Shown here: piece after piece, positions 24,136-33,786 of the stretch
Layout: every line of letters begins with the position of its first letter
Numbering within the stretch: the first letter of the stretch is position 1
Assembly: GCA_963730995.1 (NCBI GenBank)
Contig: CAVSUB010000013.1
Coordinates: 2,170,001 to 2,234,000, forward strand
DNA: 64,000 nucleotides
Source: CAVSUB01 sp963730995
Lineage (GTDB): Bacteria > Acidobacteriota > Vicinamibacteria > Vicinamibacterales > 2-12-FULL-66-21
Direction of reading: 5' to 3'
Position numbers and translations under genes: made by a program
Notes under the pieces: generated by a model
Told to the model about the DNA's origin: nothing
The model's input: only the letters and a program-made list of their open reading frames with translations
Database searches by the model: none

Positions 24136-24540
24136 ATGGCCGCGAAGAAGAACGCGTTTGCCGCGGTACGCGAATTCGGCCGCGCGCTCCCGGACGTCGA
24201 AGAGGGAACCACCTATGGGACTCCCGCCCTCAAGGTGAACGGGAAGATGTTCGTCTGCCTGGCGAACCACAAGTCAGCCGAGCCCGGCACGCTCGTGGCC
24301 CGCGTCGGCTTCCCCCAACGGGACGACATGATCGCCACCGAACCGGACACGTACTACTTGAAGGACCACTACGTGAACTATCCGGTCGTCCTGGTGCGGC
24401 TCTCGCGAGTGCACGCGGACGCGCTCCGCGATCTGGTCCTGATGGCGAGGCGCTTCACCTCGGCAACGAACAAGCGGCGGTCCGTGCGACCAGGCGCCGT
24501 TCGCGCCGGCGCACGGAAGCGATCGGCCAAGCGGTCCTGA
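24136..24540 (+). CDS. MmcQ/YjbR-family protein
   Basis: 134 residues. VREFGRALPDVEEGTTYGTP, LKVNGKMFVCLANHKS and YLKDHYVNYPVVLVRLSRV are the family hallmarks (double-wing DNA-binding-like fold). A basic C-terminal tail (RSVRPGAVRAGARKRSAKRS) follows that could contact nucleic acid. Biological role of the family is not settled. It lies about 100 bases after the ArsR gene on the same strand and could be read through from it. Confidence 0.85.
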   Translation: MAAKKNAFAAVREFGRALPDVEEGTTYGTPALKVNGKMFVCLANHKSAEPGTLVARVGFPQRDDMIATEPDTYYLKDHYVNYPVVLVRLSRVHADALRDLVLMARRFTSATNKRRSVRPGAVRAGARKRSAKRS

Positions 24541-24558
24541 AGCAGCGCTGAACGAACG

Positions 24559-26737
24559 TCAGAAAGGTGGGTCACGCCGTGGAGTCTGGTTCTTGCCTGG
24601 CTGGCTCCGAACCAATGGTCTGCCACTGAAACTCTGGAAATACTGAAGGATGTGATCTCTCCACGCCGCGGCGTCGGTCACCTGGACGACCAGCCTGTCG
24701 GACACTTCCTTGTGGCGCTGGGGATCGATTCGGCCCGAGAGCGATTGCCACGTACTCTGCAGCGCCGCCGCCTGGCTGACGCCCTCGTCGTATTTCTCGC
24801 AGAGTGCGTTCCAGAGCGTTCGCCCTGACTTCAGCTTGTAGTCCCATCCGCATCGATGAAACCAGAGCAGGAACTTGTCCGGACAGGTCTCGAGGTTGTC
24901 GAACATGTCGCGCACGGGCGGAAAGTACTGTCCGACGGCTTTGTCACCCTTCATCGTCCGGTCGAAGCCGATGCCGTCCGCCGATGCCTGGTGATAGTAA
25001 ACGGCGGTCCAGTCGGCGCGCGGCGCCTTGCCGTTCTCTGGCATGGGCGCGTAGTGGTTCCCGCCGATCAGATGGTGGAGCCCGAGCGGCATCGTGTAGT
25101 TCACGAATGTCTCCCTGGACGTCATCAGCATCTCGCAGATGGTGTCGACCGCCTTCGGCTCGGTGGTGAACGTCATGCGCGTCCACTCCTCCGCGATCTG
25201 CCTGGCAGGCAGGCTGGGGTTCCACGCCAGCCTGCCGGACGCATACCAATTGGACTGCGAGAAGTGATGCCCGCACCAATTCGGGTCGAGGCCGGGGTTC
25301 ACCACCGACGCCACGCCCGTCACGTGATACGGGTGGATCGCACCTTCGATCGCTTTGGCGACCGTCGATCCCTTGCCTTTGGCGAACGTATCGGCCTCGA
25401 GGAACTCCTGCCACATCGTTCCGAGGTACACCAGGTGCTTCGCCTGCCCCAGAGTATTCCTGCGTCGCCTGAATCTCGGCGAGCACCGGGGTCTTCTCGA
25501 GCGCGCCGAACAAGGGATGAAAGGGCTCCCGCGGCATGAAGTCGATCGCGCCGTTCTTGACCTGCAGAAGTGCGTTCGTGCGGAATTGCCCATCGAGCTT
25601 CGTGAACTCGATGTACGCGCGCTTGGCCCGATCGGGATCGACGTCCTCGTCGTAGATGAACGCGCGCCAGACGACACTGCCGCCGTGGGGAGCCAGAGCG
25701 TCGGCGAGGACGTTGGCGCCCTCGGCATGAGTGCGGCCGTAGTCCTTCGGGCCCGGTTGTCCCTCTGAGTTGGCCTTCACGGTGAACCCGCCGAAGTCGG
25801 GGATGATCTTGTAGATCTCGTCGACCTTCTGCTTCCACCACGAGGCGACGCCCGAGTCGAGCGGATCGGCGGTCGTGAGCTTGCCGAGCGTCAGGGGTGC
25901 GGCAACGTTCGCCGACAGATACATGCGAAGGCCGTACGGACGCCACGCTTCCGCAAGCGCCGCGACCTTGGCGAGGTACTCGGGCGAGAGAACGCGCACG
26001 TCGGCGTTCACGCTGTTGACGACCGACCCGTTGATGCCGACGGAGGCGTTCGCGCGCGCGTAGTCGATGTACCTCGGGCTGATCGTGCCGGGCAGCTCGC
26101 TCCACTGCCAGATCGAGCGGCCCGCGTAACCCCGCTCGATCGTCCCATCCAGGTTGTCCCAGTGATTCAGCAGCCGGAGCTGCACTCTCGGGCGCTCGGC
26201 AATGTTCAGCTTGTCCAGAGACGCGTCGCTCTGCAGGAGCCGCAGGAAATGGAACGCGCCGTACAGCGACCCCACCTCCCCGGCCGAAGCGATGGCAATG
26301 ACCGACCGGCTGCCGACACGCGCGGGACGAATGACGTAGCCTTCGGCTCCCATCTTCGCCAGCTCGCCCTGCCATCCGAGCCCTTTGATCGCTGGAGAAT
26401 TGTCAGGCGTGCCGACGACAATCGCGCCGTCGCGCAAGCCATCGGAGCCGTCCGGCAGCGTCGCGCCCAGCATCGACGAGAGTGCCGCGCTCATCTCCCG
26501 CCGAATTACCGTGGCCGTCGGCGAAGAGCCTTCAATCAGCAACTGACCGAGCGATCGCCGATATGCCGACGCGCCGCGTATCGGCACATAGCGAAGCCAC
26601 AGCCTGTAACCGTCCTCGTTTGCGAGGGGTAACTGCTGTTGAGCGCTCGACAGATCCTCTGCCCCGAGAGTGCGCGCGGCATAGAGGCTCACCGTGCCAG
26701 CCAGGCCGGCGACGAACTCCCGTCGTGAATGCTGCAT
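24559..26737 (-). CDS. Tat-exported alpha-glucuronidase (GH67), 1-base frameshift
   Basis: About 725 residues once one base is removed. HSRREFVAGLAG is a twin-arginine signal. GH67 landmarks follow in order: GAFHFLRLLQ, LNHWDNLDGTIERGYAGRSI, the acid/base Glu in KANSEGQPGP (about 325), and the pair Asp in GAIDF (about 399) and Glu in ATQEY (about 427). An extra base near 25454 (minus strand GAATAC-T-CTGGGG) puts the rest, LGQAKHLVYLGTMWQEFLEA onward, in another frame. The enzyme removes 4-O-methylglucuronic acid from xylo-oligosaccharides. Everything apart from this one base looks intact. Confidence 0.9.
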
Positions 26738-26877
26738 GAGATCCCTCGGACCAGGGCAATCCTACCTGGATCCCGAGACGGACGTCACGCTTGGGCGGCG
26801 TGAGAGAGGATTGCTTCGAGCGAACGCTGGACCATGATCCGAGCCTCTGCTCGCGCCAGGTGTCGAAGCCCGCAGCA

Positions 26878-29220
26878 TCAGGTTCGTGCCTGCAACACGG
26901 CTTTGACGCGCTCCCGGGTGAACGGAACCTGGCGGACGCGGGCTCCCGTCGCATCGAAGATCGCGTTTCCGATCGCGGCGGCCACAATCGTGATGGCGGT
27001 CTCCCCCGCTCCTGTGGCCTCCTCGTTCGGACGGTTGATGAGAACGGACTCGATTGTCGGAAGATCCGACCACCCGGTCCACGAGCCGTAGCTGCGCCAG
27101 TCGACGGATGTCACCTTTTGATCGTCCCAGGTGACCTCTTCCATCAAGGCGCGGCTCATGCCCTGAAGGACGCCGCCTTCGATCTGATTCCGCATGCCGT
27201 CAGGATTCGAGATCGGCCCGCAATCCTGCGCCAGCACGATCCGTTTCACCGTCACGGCGCCGGTATCCTGATCGACGGCGACTTCGGCGACCATCGCGCA
27301 ATATCCGTTGTCGCCTTCGTACGCGACGAGGGAGGCGCCGCGACCGGTGACGACGCCGGTTCGGGGAGTGCCCGGCTTCGGCGACGGCCGTGCATCCCAG
27401 TTCGCCGCCTTCGTCGCCCCCTTCAACACGTCGATCAATCGCGGATGACTCAGATGGCGCAGCCGGTACGCGACGGGATCCGCTTTCACCGCAGCGGCGA
27501 TCTCGTCCATGAAGCTCTCGTGGGCGAACGTATTCTGGAGGCGCGCGGGCGATCGCAGCGGCCCGGTGAAGAAGAAAGACTTGATCGTGTGCGACAGCAC
27601 GCGCTCGCTGCGGATCGTGCCGCCGCCGCCACACCGGCCGCCCACGCAGCCTGCGACGTACGACGGCGCAGCGTTGCTGCCATTGTTGAATCCTGCCGGC
27701 TCGGACGCGGGGCCGCGAGGAGCGAAGGCCGCCGGCTGGCGGCCTGCCAGCGTTCCCGTGATGACGTTGCCGGGCGTGTCGTTCCCCGGACGGTTGCCGA
27801 GCGTGGGCGACCAGGCCTCGTAGTCCCACGCGACGAGATTTCCGTTGGCGTCGAGACCCACGCGTTGATCGATGACGTACGCGGCGCCGTAGTTCTCCCA
27901 CGCCATTTCATCCGCACGCATCAATTGCACGCGGACCGGCCGGGCGACCGCCTGGGACATCAGGGCCGCGTCGTACGAGACGGTGTCCGCCCCGTTCAAG
28001 CCATAGCAACCCGAACCTCTCGTGAAGATGACGTGTACGTTCTCCGCCGGTATGCCCAGCAGCGACGCAGTACTGTTTTTCAAGGGATGGACCGCCTGCG
28101 TCGGCGACCAGACGGTTGCACGACTCCCCTGAACGTCCGCGACGGCGCACGCGGTGCCCATCGACCCGTGCATCTGATACGGATGGTGGTAGGTCGCCTT
28201 CATGACCTTCGCCGCCCCGGCCAGCGCGGCATCGACATCCCTCGAGTTCACCACGAACGCGTCTCGTGTCGACTTCTGGTTCCGCATGTAATCGAAGAAG
28301 TCGCCGTGCTTCGGCAGGCCCGGCCCAGGAGTCCATGTCGCCTTCAGCGCTCGGGCAGCCTGGACGGCCTGCCACGGCTTCTCGGCCACCACACCGACGA
28401 AGTTGTTCTTGACGACCAGCTTCACGAATCCGGGCACCTGCCGGACCGAGCTCTCGTCAACGGCCGCCAGCGTCGCACCCACCGAAGGCGGACGGACAAC
28501 CCTTCCGTGCAGCATCCCCGGCACGCGCACGTTGTGCACGAACTCGAATTGCGCGGTCACCATGGCCGGCAGATCGAGTCGGGGTACCGGTTTGCCCAGC
28601 ACCGTCCATTCGTGGGCGGGCTTCCGTTTGGCCGAACGATTGAGCGGGATGTCGAAGCGCTTCCCGCCCAGCAGCTCGCCGTAGCTCACCTTCTTCGAAG
28701 GATCCGCCTTGGCGACGATCACGCCATTCTCCAGCGCCAGACCCTCGACGGGCGCCGCGAGTCGTGCCGACGCCAGCTGCAGCAGGGCCTCTCTCGCCGT
28801 CGCCGCAGCGAGCGCAAGGTTGCTCTGGTTGAAGTTCGCCGGATGCGACTGGCTCCCCGACGTCGTTCCCTGATCGGGCGTCGTTGCGGTGTCGCACTGC
28901 ACCAGCGTGACGCGATCGATGGCTACGCCGAGCTCTTCGGCGATCAACTGTGTCTGCGCCGTGAACAGTCCCTGACCGAGCTCCGCCTTCCCTGTGTACG
29001 CGGTGACGCGGCCGTCGGCGGCGATCGCAATCCAGGAGTCCAGCTGGGAGCTCCCCTGGCCGTTGAACCCCTGGGCCCTGACGGTCCCGGTCGAGTCCAG
29101 CACGCTGCCTGCGGCGAAGCTCACGATGAGGACGCCCGTTCCCTTCAGGAACGCGCGTCGAGACCATTGGCCGCGATCGAGCGCCGCGCGTGCTTCGGGC
29201 GTCGTGGATGCATTCGTCAT
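26878..29220 (-). CDS. Molybdenum hydroxylase large subunit (xanthine dehydrogenase family, isoquinoline-oxidoreductase type)
   Basis: 780 residues. SRRAFLKGTGVLIVSFAAG is a Tat signal. The molybdopterin-binding family is shown by AYTGKAELGQGLFTAQTQLI, TTSGSQSHPANFNQSNLALA, GSGCYGLNGADTVSYDAALM and the active-site Glu in EATGAGETAI. Such enzymes hydroxylate aldehydes or N-heterocycles with water as oxygen donor. The small iron-sulfur subunit gene overlaps its ATG by four bases (ATGA). No FAD-subunit gene is adjacent, as in the IorAB type that passes electrons to a cytochrome. Confidence 0.92.
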   Translation of the reverse strand: MTNASTTPEARAALDRGQWSRRAFLKGTGVLIVSFAAGSVLDSTGTVRAQGFNGQGSSQLDSWIAIAADGRVTAYTGKAELGQGLFTAQTQLIAEELGVAIDRVTLVQCDTATTPDQGTTSGSQSHPANFNQSNLALAAATAREALLQLASARLAAPVEGLALENGVIVAKADPSKKVSYGELLGGKRFDIPLNRSAKRKPAHEWTVLGKPVPRLDLPAMVTAQFEFVHNVRVPGMLHGRVVRPPSVGATLAAVDESSVRQVPGFVKLVVKNNFVGVVAEKPWQAVQAARALKATWTPGPGLPKHGDFFDYMRNQKSTRDAFVVNSRDVDAALAGAAKVMKATYHHPYQMHGSMGTACAVADVQGSRATVWSPTQAVHPLKNSTASLLGIPAENVHVIFTRGSGCYGLNGADTVSYDAALMSQAVARPVRVQLMRADEMAWENYGAAYVIDQRVGLDANGNLVAWDYEAWSPTLGNRPGNDTPGNVITGTLAGRQPAAFAPRGPASEPAGFNNGSNAAPSYVAGCVGGRCGGGGTIRSERVLSHTIKSFFFTGPLRSPARLQNTFAHESFMDEIAAAVKADPVAYRLRHLSHPRLIDVLKGATKAANWDARPSPKPGTPRTGVVTGRGASLVAYEGDNGYCAMVAEVAVDQDTGAVTVKRIVLAQDCGPISNPDGMRNQIEGGVLQGMSRALMEEVTWDDQKVTSVDWRSYGSWTGWSDLPTIESVLINRPNEEATGAGETAITIVAAAIGNAIFDATGARVRQVPFTRERVKAVLQART

Positions 29221-29684
29221 CGCGCGACTCCCTGCGCATACCGTTTGATGGCGCGCAGCATCCGCCCGTGGGCGAAACATCGGCACAGCACACCTGACAT
29301 CGCCTCATGGATTTCCACGTCGCTCGCTTTCGGGTTGCGGTCGACGAGGGCCTTGGCCGTCATGATCACGGCGTTCAGACAGAACCCGCACTGCGCGGCC
29401 TGCTCGTCGATGAAGGCCTGTTGAATGGGGTGGGGCTTCTCAAGCGTGCCGAGCCCGTCCAGCGTGACGACATCCGCGCCGCCCACAGCCGAGACAGGCG
29501 TCACGCACGAACGAAGCGCCTGCCCCTTTACGATGACTGTACAGGCGCCGCACTGCCCGAGGCCGCAGCCGAATTTCGGGCCCCGCTGCTGCAGATCATC
29601 GCTGAGCACGTAAAGAAGCGGAGTTGCCGGATCGACGTCCACGTCGTGCGGACGACCGTTGACGGTAAGCGTCATCTTGCTCAT
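29217..29684 (-). CDS. [2Fe-2S] small subunit of the molybdenum hydroxylase
   Basis: 155 residues. The N-terminal plant-type ferredoxin cluster is GCGLGQCGACTV with the fourth Cys in LRSCVTP. The C-terminal cluster is QCGFCLNAVIMTA and GVLCRCFAHGRM. Length and layout match IorA/CoxS-type subunits. It has no signal peptide and would be co-exported with the Tat-bearing large subunit. The ATG at 29682-29684 has GGGGAG upstream. Confidence 0.92.
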   Translation of the reverse strand: MSKMTLTVNGRPHDVDVDPATPLLYVLSDDLQQRGPKFGCGLGQCGACTVIVKGQALRSCVTPVSAVGGADVVTLDGLGTLEKPHPIQQAFIDEQAAQCGFCLNAVIMTAKALVDRNPKASDVEIHEAMSGVLCRCFAHGRMLRAIKRYAQGVAR

Positions 29685-29743
29685 ACGTCTCGATCTCCCC
29701 AAGGTCGCAATGGTTCATTCTAAGGGGAGTCGGAGCCTTGCGA

Positions 29744-31217
29744 TCAGCTCTCGCGCAGGATCTCGGCAGGGTCGAGCCGCGCAGCTCGGCGCGCCGGAAC
29801 CAGGCAGGCTATGCCCGCCGCGAAGGCGAGCGCGGCTGGCACGGCGATCATCGTACGGACGTCGGTCGGGCTCACTCCGTAGAGCAACGTCGCAATCAGG
29901 CGACCGCCAAGCATCGCGGCAGCGATGCCGACGACTACGCCCACGACCACGAGGCGAAGCCCCTGCCACACGACCATCCGGCGCATCGTCGACGGATCGC
30001 CGCCAAGCGCCAGCCTGATGCCGATCTCACGGGTGTGCTGATCGACGAAGTGGGCCATCACGCCGTAAACGCCGACGATGGACAGGACCAGTGCGGCCAA
30101 CGCGAACATCGCGACGAGAACACTGAGGTAGCGCGGGGCCACGAGGGCGTTCGAGACGAGCTCGTCGCCCGTTGCAATGTTCGCCAGAGCAATTGTCGGA
30201 TCCAGTTCCTGCATCGCCCGCCGCAGGTTCGACGCGACTGTCGAGGGATCTTCGATTGTCCTCAGGACGATGTACGTGCTGGGAAGATCGACGAAAGGGA
30301 AATAGACCGTACCGGGATCGGGCCGATCCAGCCCGACGAATTTGACCGTCGAGACGACGCCAACGACCGTCGTCCAGGAGCAGCTCGTGCAGCCACCGCC
30401 CTTCAGGCGCCGGCCCAGGACTTCCTGATTCGGGAAGAACCGATCGGCCCAGGCACGGTCCACGACAACGACGTCGTCGTCGAGCGAGTGCTCGTCGAGC
30501 AACCGCCCGCGTTCCAGAGTCAGCCCGACTGCTTTGAAGAACCCGGGCGACGCGCCAACCCAGGTGGAGATCGGCTGGTTCTGACCGGGCGGCGTCGGAT
30601 GATCCTCGAGGTCGAAGTTGTTGCTCTGACCCGCATCCCTCGGTGGACGGCTGTCCGCCAAGGCCGCAGCCTCGACGCCGGGAAGTGCGGCCAGCCGGCG
30701 CAGCGTCCGCTCCCAGAACGCCTTTCGGTCGGTGTCACGCGGGTAGCTCGATGACGCGAGCGACACGGACGCCGTCAGCAGCCGATCGGTCTCGATGCCG
30801 ACGCGAACGTGGCTGAGGCCATTCAGACTGGCCATTACGGACTGATCCCCGCCATCCATTGCTCGCGGCTCCGCCTCGAACGCGCCCTCGCATCGGGCGG
30901 GCGCTCGGGAACCGACGGCCCGGCCGCGCGCCAGCTGCGACGAGGGCTGGTCGCCACTGAGTTCGCGCTCGCCACTCCGCTGATCGTCGCCGCTGTCCTC
31001 GCGTCAGGTGCGCTGCGCCGCCCAGCATTGCGCCGAAGAAACCGCGGATGCGGTCGACGATGATGTGCATTGGATAGAACAGACGCTGTTGCCGGAGCCA
31101 GCGCGCGGCCGCGACATCCCCTTCGTGACGGCGGCGGAGCTCGAAGAGCTCGGTCAGATCGCTTTCGATCGCGCGCCGATCGGCTTCGGTCACGATGAAG
31201 CGCAGAAGCCAGCGCAT
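29744..31217 (-). pseudogene. ADOP-type ABC permease, internally deleted and partly inverted
   Basis: Minus strand, 31217 to about 31020: ADOP N-terminal prefix (RWLLRFIVTEADRRAIESDL through FYPMHIIVDRIRGFFGAML). Minus strand, about 30840 to 29744: the C-terminal half, with MASLNGLSHVRVGIETDRLL, the periplasmic MacB-like domain, and the last FtsX block IVGVYGVMAHFVDQHTREIG ending at PARRAARLDPAEILRES. Between them, on the PLUS strand at about 30860-31010, sits the segment LRRGLVATEFALATPLIVAA, which belongs just before the C-terminal half. So the first MacB/FtsX unit (several hundred residues) is deleted and a piece of about 160 bases is inverted. The PadR gene upstream is its usual partner. 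Confidence 0.8.
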
Positions 31218-31218
31218 G

Positions 31219-31545
31219 TCAGACCTTGCGCGTCCTGAGGATTCGCTCCAGACCCCGCCACAGACGCGCGTGCTCGAGGTGGTGCTCCCTGACTGCGGCA
31301 AGCCCCTCTTTCGTGAGCTTGAAATACCGCCGCGCGCGTCCGCCCTGCGGCTCCTCGAGTCGGGACCTGACGAGCCCCTTCTTCTCGAGGCGGCTCAGAG
31401 CGATGAAGACCGCCGCCTGCGCGACCGGCCGGCCACCCTGTTTTTCCAGCGCGAGGACAAGAGGCACACTGTACGTCTCACCGTCGCTGCGCAGCATGGC
31501 CAGCAGGACCTGCAGTTCGAAATGCTGTAGTGTCTGTCGGCCCAT
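31219..31545 (-). CDS. PadR-family transcriptional regulator
   Basis: About 108 residues from MGRQTLQHFELQVLLAMLRS. The winged helix continues as YSVPLVLALEKQGGRPVAQA, FIALSRLEKKGLVRSRLEEP and RRYFKLTKEGLAAVREHH. In Acidobacteria, PadR genes typically precede ADOP permeases and control them. Here the ADOP ATG begins one base after this stop. Starts at 31545 (ATG, GGGAG touching it) or 31623 (GTG) are both possible. A perfect ACTAACA dyad upstream is its likely operator. Confidence 0.85.
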   Translation of the reverse strand: MGRQTLQHFELQVLLAMLRSDGETYSVPLVLALEKQGGRPVAQAAVFIALSRLEKKGLVRSRLEEPQGGRARRYFKLTKEGLAAVREHHLEHARLWRGLERILRTRKV

Positions 31546-31648
31546 CTCCCTGTACCACTCTCGCGAGACTGCTTCCCCTGGACTCGCCCTGGGGCTAATA
31601 CCGGGACTCACTTGCGTTGGCACCCGAAACCGGATCCCACGTCAAATG

Positions 31649-31663
31649 ACTAACACTGTTAGT
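31649..31663. promoter_or_regulatory. PadR-type operator
   Basis: ACTAACA-C-TGTTAGT, a perfect 15-base dyad upstream of the PadR gene. It resembles the dyads bound by PadR regulators of this kind. It would mediate autoregulation of the PadR-ADOP unit; it may also affect the convergent-side beta-propeller gene end. Confidence 0.6.
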
Positions 31664-31692
31664 GACATCCTGGATCGCGCGGCATCAGCCTG

Positions 31693-33069
31693 TCAACGGG
31701 GATGTCGTCGAACATCGTCCCGCATGGTGAGCGTGGAGGCGGCGGGTGCGCGGACGAACATATCGAAATCGTGGCGGGTGTCGCGTTCGTCGATTGGATG
31801 GCGGGATGTGAAGACGACCACCTCGCCAGATGCATCCAGCTGCGGCGCCTCACTCTCTTCGGCCCATCCGCCGGATGGCAGCGCGCTGATCCAGTCGGTG
31901 TGCCCGGTCGTGCGATCGAACCGAAAGACATCGGCGAGCAGGTTCACATCTTCGAGCGGGGCCTCGCAACCGCGGGCGCAGATCATGTCGGACGCATCCG
32001 ACTGGAACGCGATGAAACGGCCGTCCGCGGAGATAGCGGGGCTGCCACTCGGACCGTTCGCCGTTCCGCCCTTCGCGGCGCGGCTTACAAGCGCAATCGA
32101 GCCGTCAACCATGTCCCGTACGAACACGTCCGGCGAGCGATTCCGATCGCCGCGCGTGAGATTCGTGGCGTCCGACGTCAAGGCGATGAAGCGCCCGTCC
32201 CGGCTGATCGCAGCGTCGAAGCTGGCGCCGTCGAGCGGTCCGGCACCGCCGACGCTGACGCGTCTCGTCGTGCCGAGTTCCCTGTCACGCACGAAGACCT
32301 GAGCTGTCGGTGCTGTCTGACTCCTGCGTCCCTGGGATGGCTCACCTCCAGCAATACCATCCAAATCGGCCGTCGAGGTGAACGCGACCCAGCGGCCATC
32401 GCCGCTGACGCTCGGGGCAAAGCTGGAGCCGATGGCGCTCTGAATGCCACGGCTGTCGACGCTGATTCTCCGCAGCGCGCGCGTGGCCGGCACCCACTCG
32501 TAGACATCGGCTCGAGAGCCGTTTTCGTCCCAACCCGCGACGAGATCGGTGACTGTCGACCGAAAGACAACGAGCTGGCCGTCGTCGCTGATCGCAGGAT
32601 CACCGGTCCACTCTGCACTGGACCCCTCCGTGTCTCCGCGTATACGCGTTGACACGTCGCGATCTCGGTCGCGGTAGACGACGTCGGCCATGGAAGGCGA
32701 GCCGGCATTCGTTCCAAGCACCGTGTGGAACACGAGGTAGCGGCCGTTCGCGCTCAGGCGCGGGTGCCCGCTGTCGCCGTTCAACGGACGGCCGTCGGCT
32801 TTGAGACTCTCGAGCGAGATCCGCCCGCTCAAACGATCGAGGACGTAGATGTCGGCGCGGTCGTTGGTATCAGCCGGAACCAGTCGCGCGTACGACATCA
32901 CCGCAACGTACCGGCCGTCAGCGCTGACCGAGGCGGACGCGCTTGCCGAAGATCGCCAGCGGTCACCCTGCTCGAGGGTCATGAGAACAGCAGGGGGCTG
33001 AACCTGCGTGCCGAGCAGCAAGCCCATCGCCGTGATGCCGACGCTTGCGGAGGCACGCAGCATTTTCAC
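31693..33069 (-). CDS. Secreted PD40/TolB-like beta-propeller protein
   Basis: 458 residues from a GTG. A signal peptide (ASASVGITAMGLLLGTQVQP) precedes a repeated propeller with SADGRYVAVMSYA, SANGRYLVFHT, SDDGQLVVFRS, SGDGRWVAFTS, SRDGRFIALTS and SADGRFIAFQS motifs, about six blades. No enzymatic or membrane domain. Probably a periplasmic scaffold or binding protein. It ends close to the PadR operator. Confidence 0.8.
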   Translation of the reverse strand: MKMLRASASVGITAMGLLLGTQVQPPAVLMTLEQGDRWRSSASASASVSADGRYVAVMSYARLVPADTNDRADIYVLDRLSGRISLESLKADGRPLNGDSGHPRLSANGRYLVFHTVLGTNAGSPSMADVVYRDRDRDVSTRIRGDTEGSSAEWTGDPAISDDGQLVVFRSTVTDLVAGWDENGSRADVYEWVPATRALRRISVDSRGIQSAIGSSFAPSVSGDGRWVAFTSTADLDGIAGGEPSQGRRSQTAPTAQVFVRDRELGTTRRVSVGGAGPLDGASFDAAISRDGRFIALTSDATNLTRGDRNRSPDVFVRDMVDGSIALVSRAAKGGTANGPSGSPAISADGRFIAFQSDASDMICARGCEAPLEDVNLLADVFRFDRTTGHTDWISALPSGGWAEESEAPQLDASGEVVVFTSRHPIDERDTRHDFDMFVRAPAASTLTMRDDVRRHPR

Positions 33070-33159
33070 ATCTGCTGTTTCGGCTGAGCTTTCACATCTG
33101 CCGTTCTGTCTGAGTCCTCGTCTGCCGTGTCGGCGCTCATCTGCTGCTCCAGCCGGCCT

Positions 33160-33786
33160 TCAGTTGCCGCTCCGACGCACTTCGTCACTGACTGCGCGGC
33201 CGGCACGGATCGCCCGAACCGTCTCGTACGCTTCCTCTCGTCCCTCGCAGCGCTTGACGCCACTCGAGGGCACCTTGGCCAGCGTCCGCAGATCGATGTC
33301 GTCGAGCTGCTCGATGACGTGCTCGAGCTCGTGCGCAATGAGCTCGACATGATCGTCCACCGGCGGAATCGACATCAGTGCGATCCGGCGGCCGGTCGAC
33401 GTTGTCGTCACGACGGTGCGGGCCCGCCCCTCCCCGCTGTTGGTGGAATGAAACCAGGTCATCGCGACGGTCGCCTCCGGAGCGTTGGCGATGCGAAGGC
33501 ACTGACGCCTGAAGGTGGGCGAGCCGCGCAGCATCGCGTCGACCAGGCGCCTCATCGTCGCTGGGACGATCAGATTTGTCGGAAGAGGAACCGTCGTGTC
33601 CCACCGCGCGTCGGCGAGGAAAATGCGGGCGACGCCCGTCCCAGATCGCGTGTCCTCGAAGAAGCGGCTCGAGTCGAGGTCAGTGCGCGGCGACAGGTTG
33701 TTCGATTGCGGGAACGCAGGGACGGCGAAGACACAACTCATCGCGGATGTTGCGATCGCGAACGCTGCGATTCGACCGCGAAGCAT
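33160..33786 (-). CDS. Secreted putative zinc metallopeptidase (HELEH)
   Basis: About 208 residues from MLRGRIAAFAIATSA. A signal peptide (ending AVPAFPQ) leads to a domain with VELIAHELEHVIEQLD, a HExxH zinc-binding helix. The rest of the protein does not match a named peptidase family that I recognise. GREEAYETVRAIRAG near the C-terminus may supply the third ligand. An extended start at 33828 is possible. It is upstream of the beta-propeller gene on the same strand with a gap of about 90 bases, so the two may form a unit. Confidence 0.65.
   Translation of the reverse strand: MLRGRIAAFAIATSAMSCVFAVPAFPQSNNLSPRTDLDSSRFFEDTRSGTGVARIFLADARWDTTVPLPTNLIVPATMRRLVDAMLRGSPTFRRQCLRIANAPEATVAMTWFHSTNSGEGRARTVVTTTSTGRRIALMSIPPVDDHVELIAHELEHVIEQLDDIDLRTLAKVPSSGVKRCEGREEAYETVRAIRAGRAVSDEVRRSGN

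Noticed and set aside
26791..29424. Plus-strand frame of 877 codons opposite the molybdenum hydroxylase
   Set aside because: Antisense shadow; Arg/His-rich, no domain character, while the minus strand encodes a complete Tat-exported enzyme.
30809..31063. Small plus-strand gene encoding a hydrophobic peptide
   Set aside because: Its sequence is an internal ADOP permease segment, so it is explained as an inverted piece of the neighbouring gene, not a new gene.
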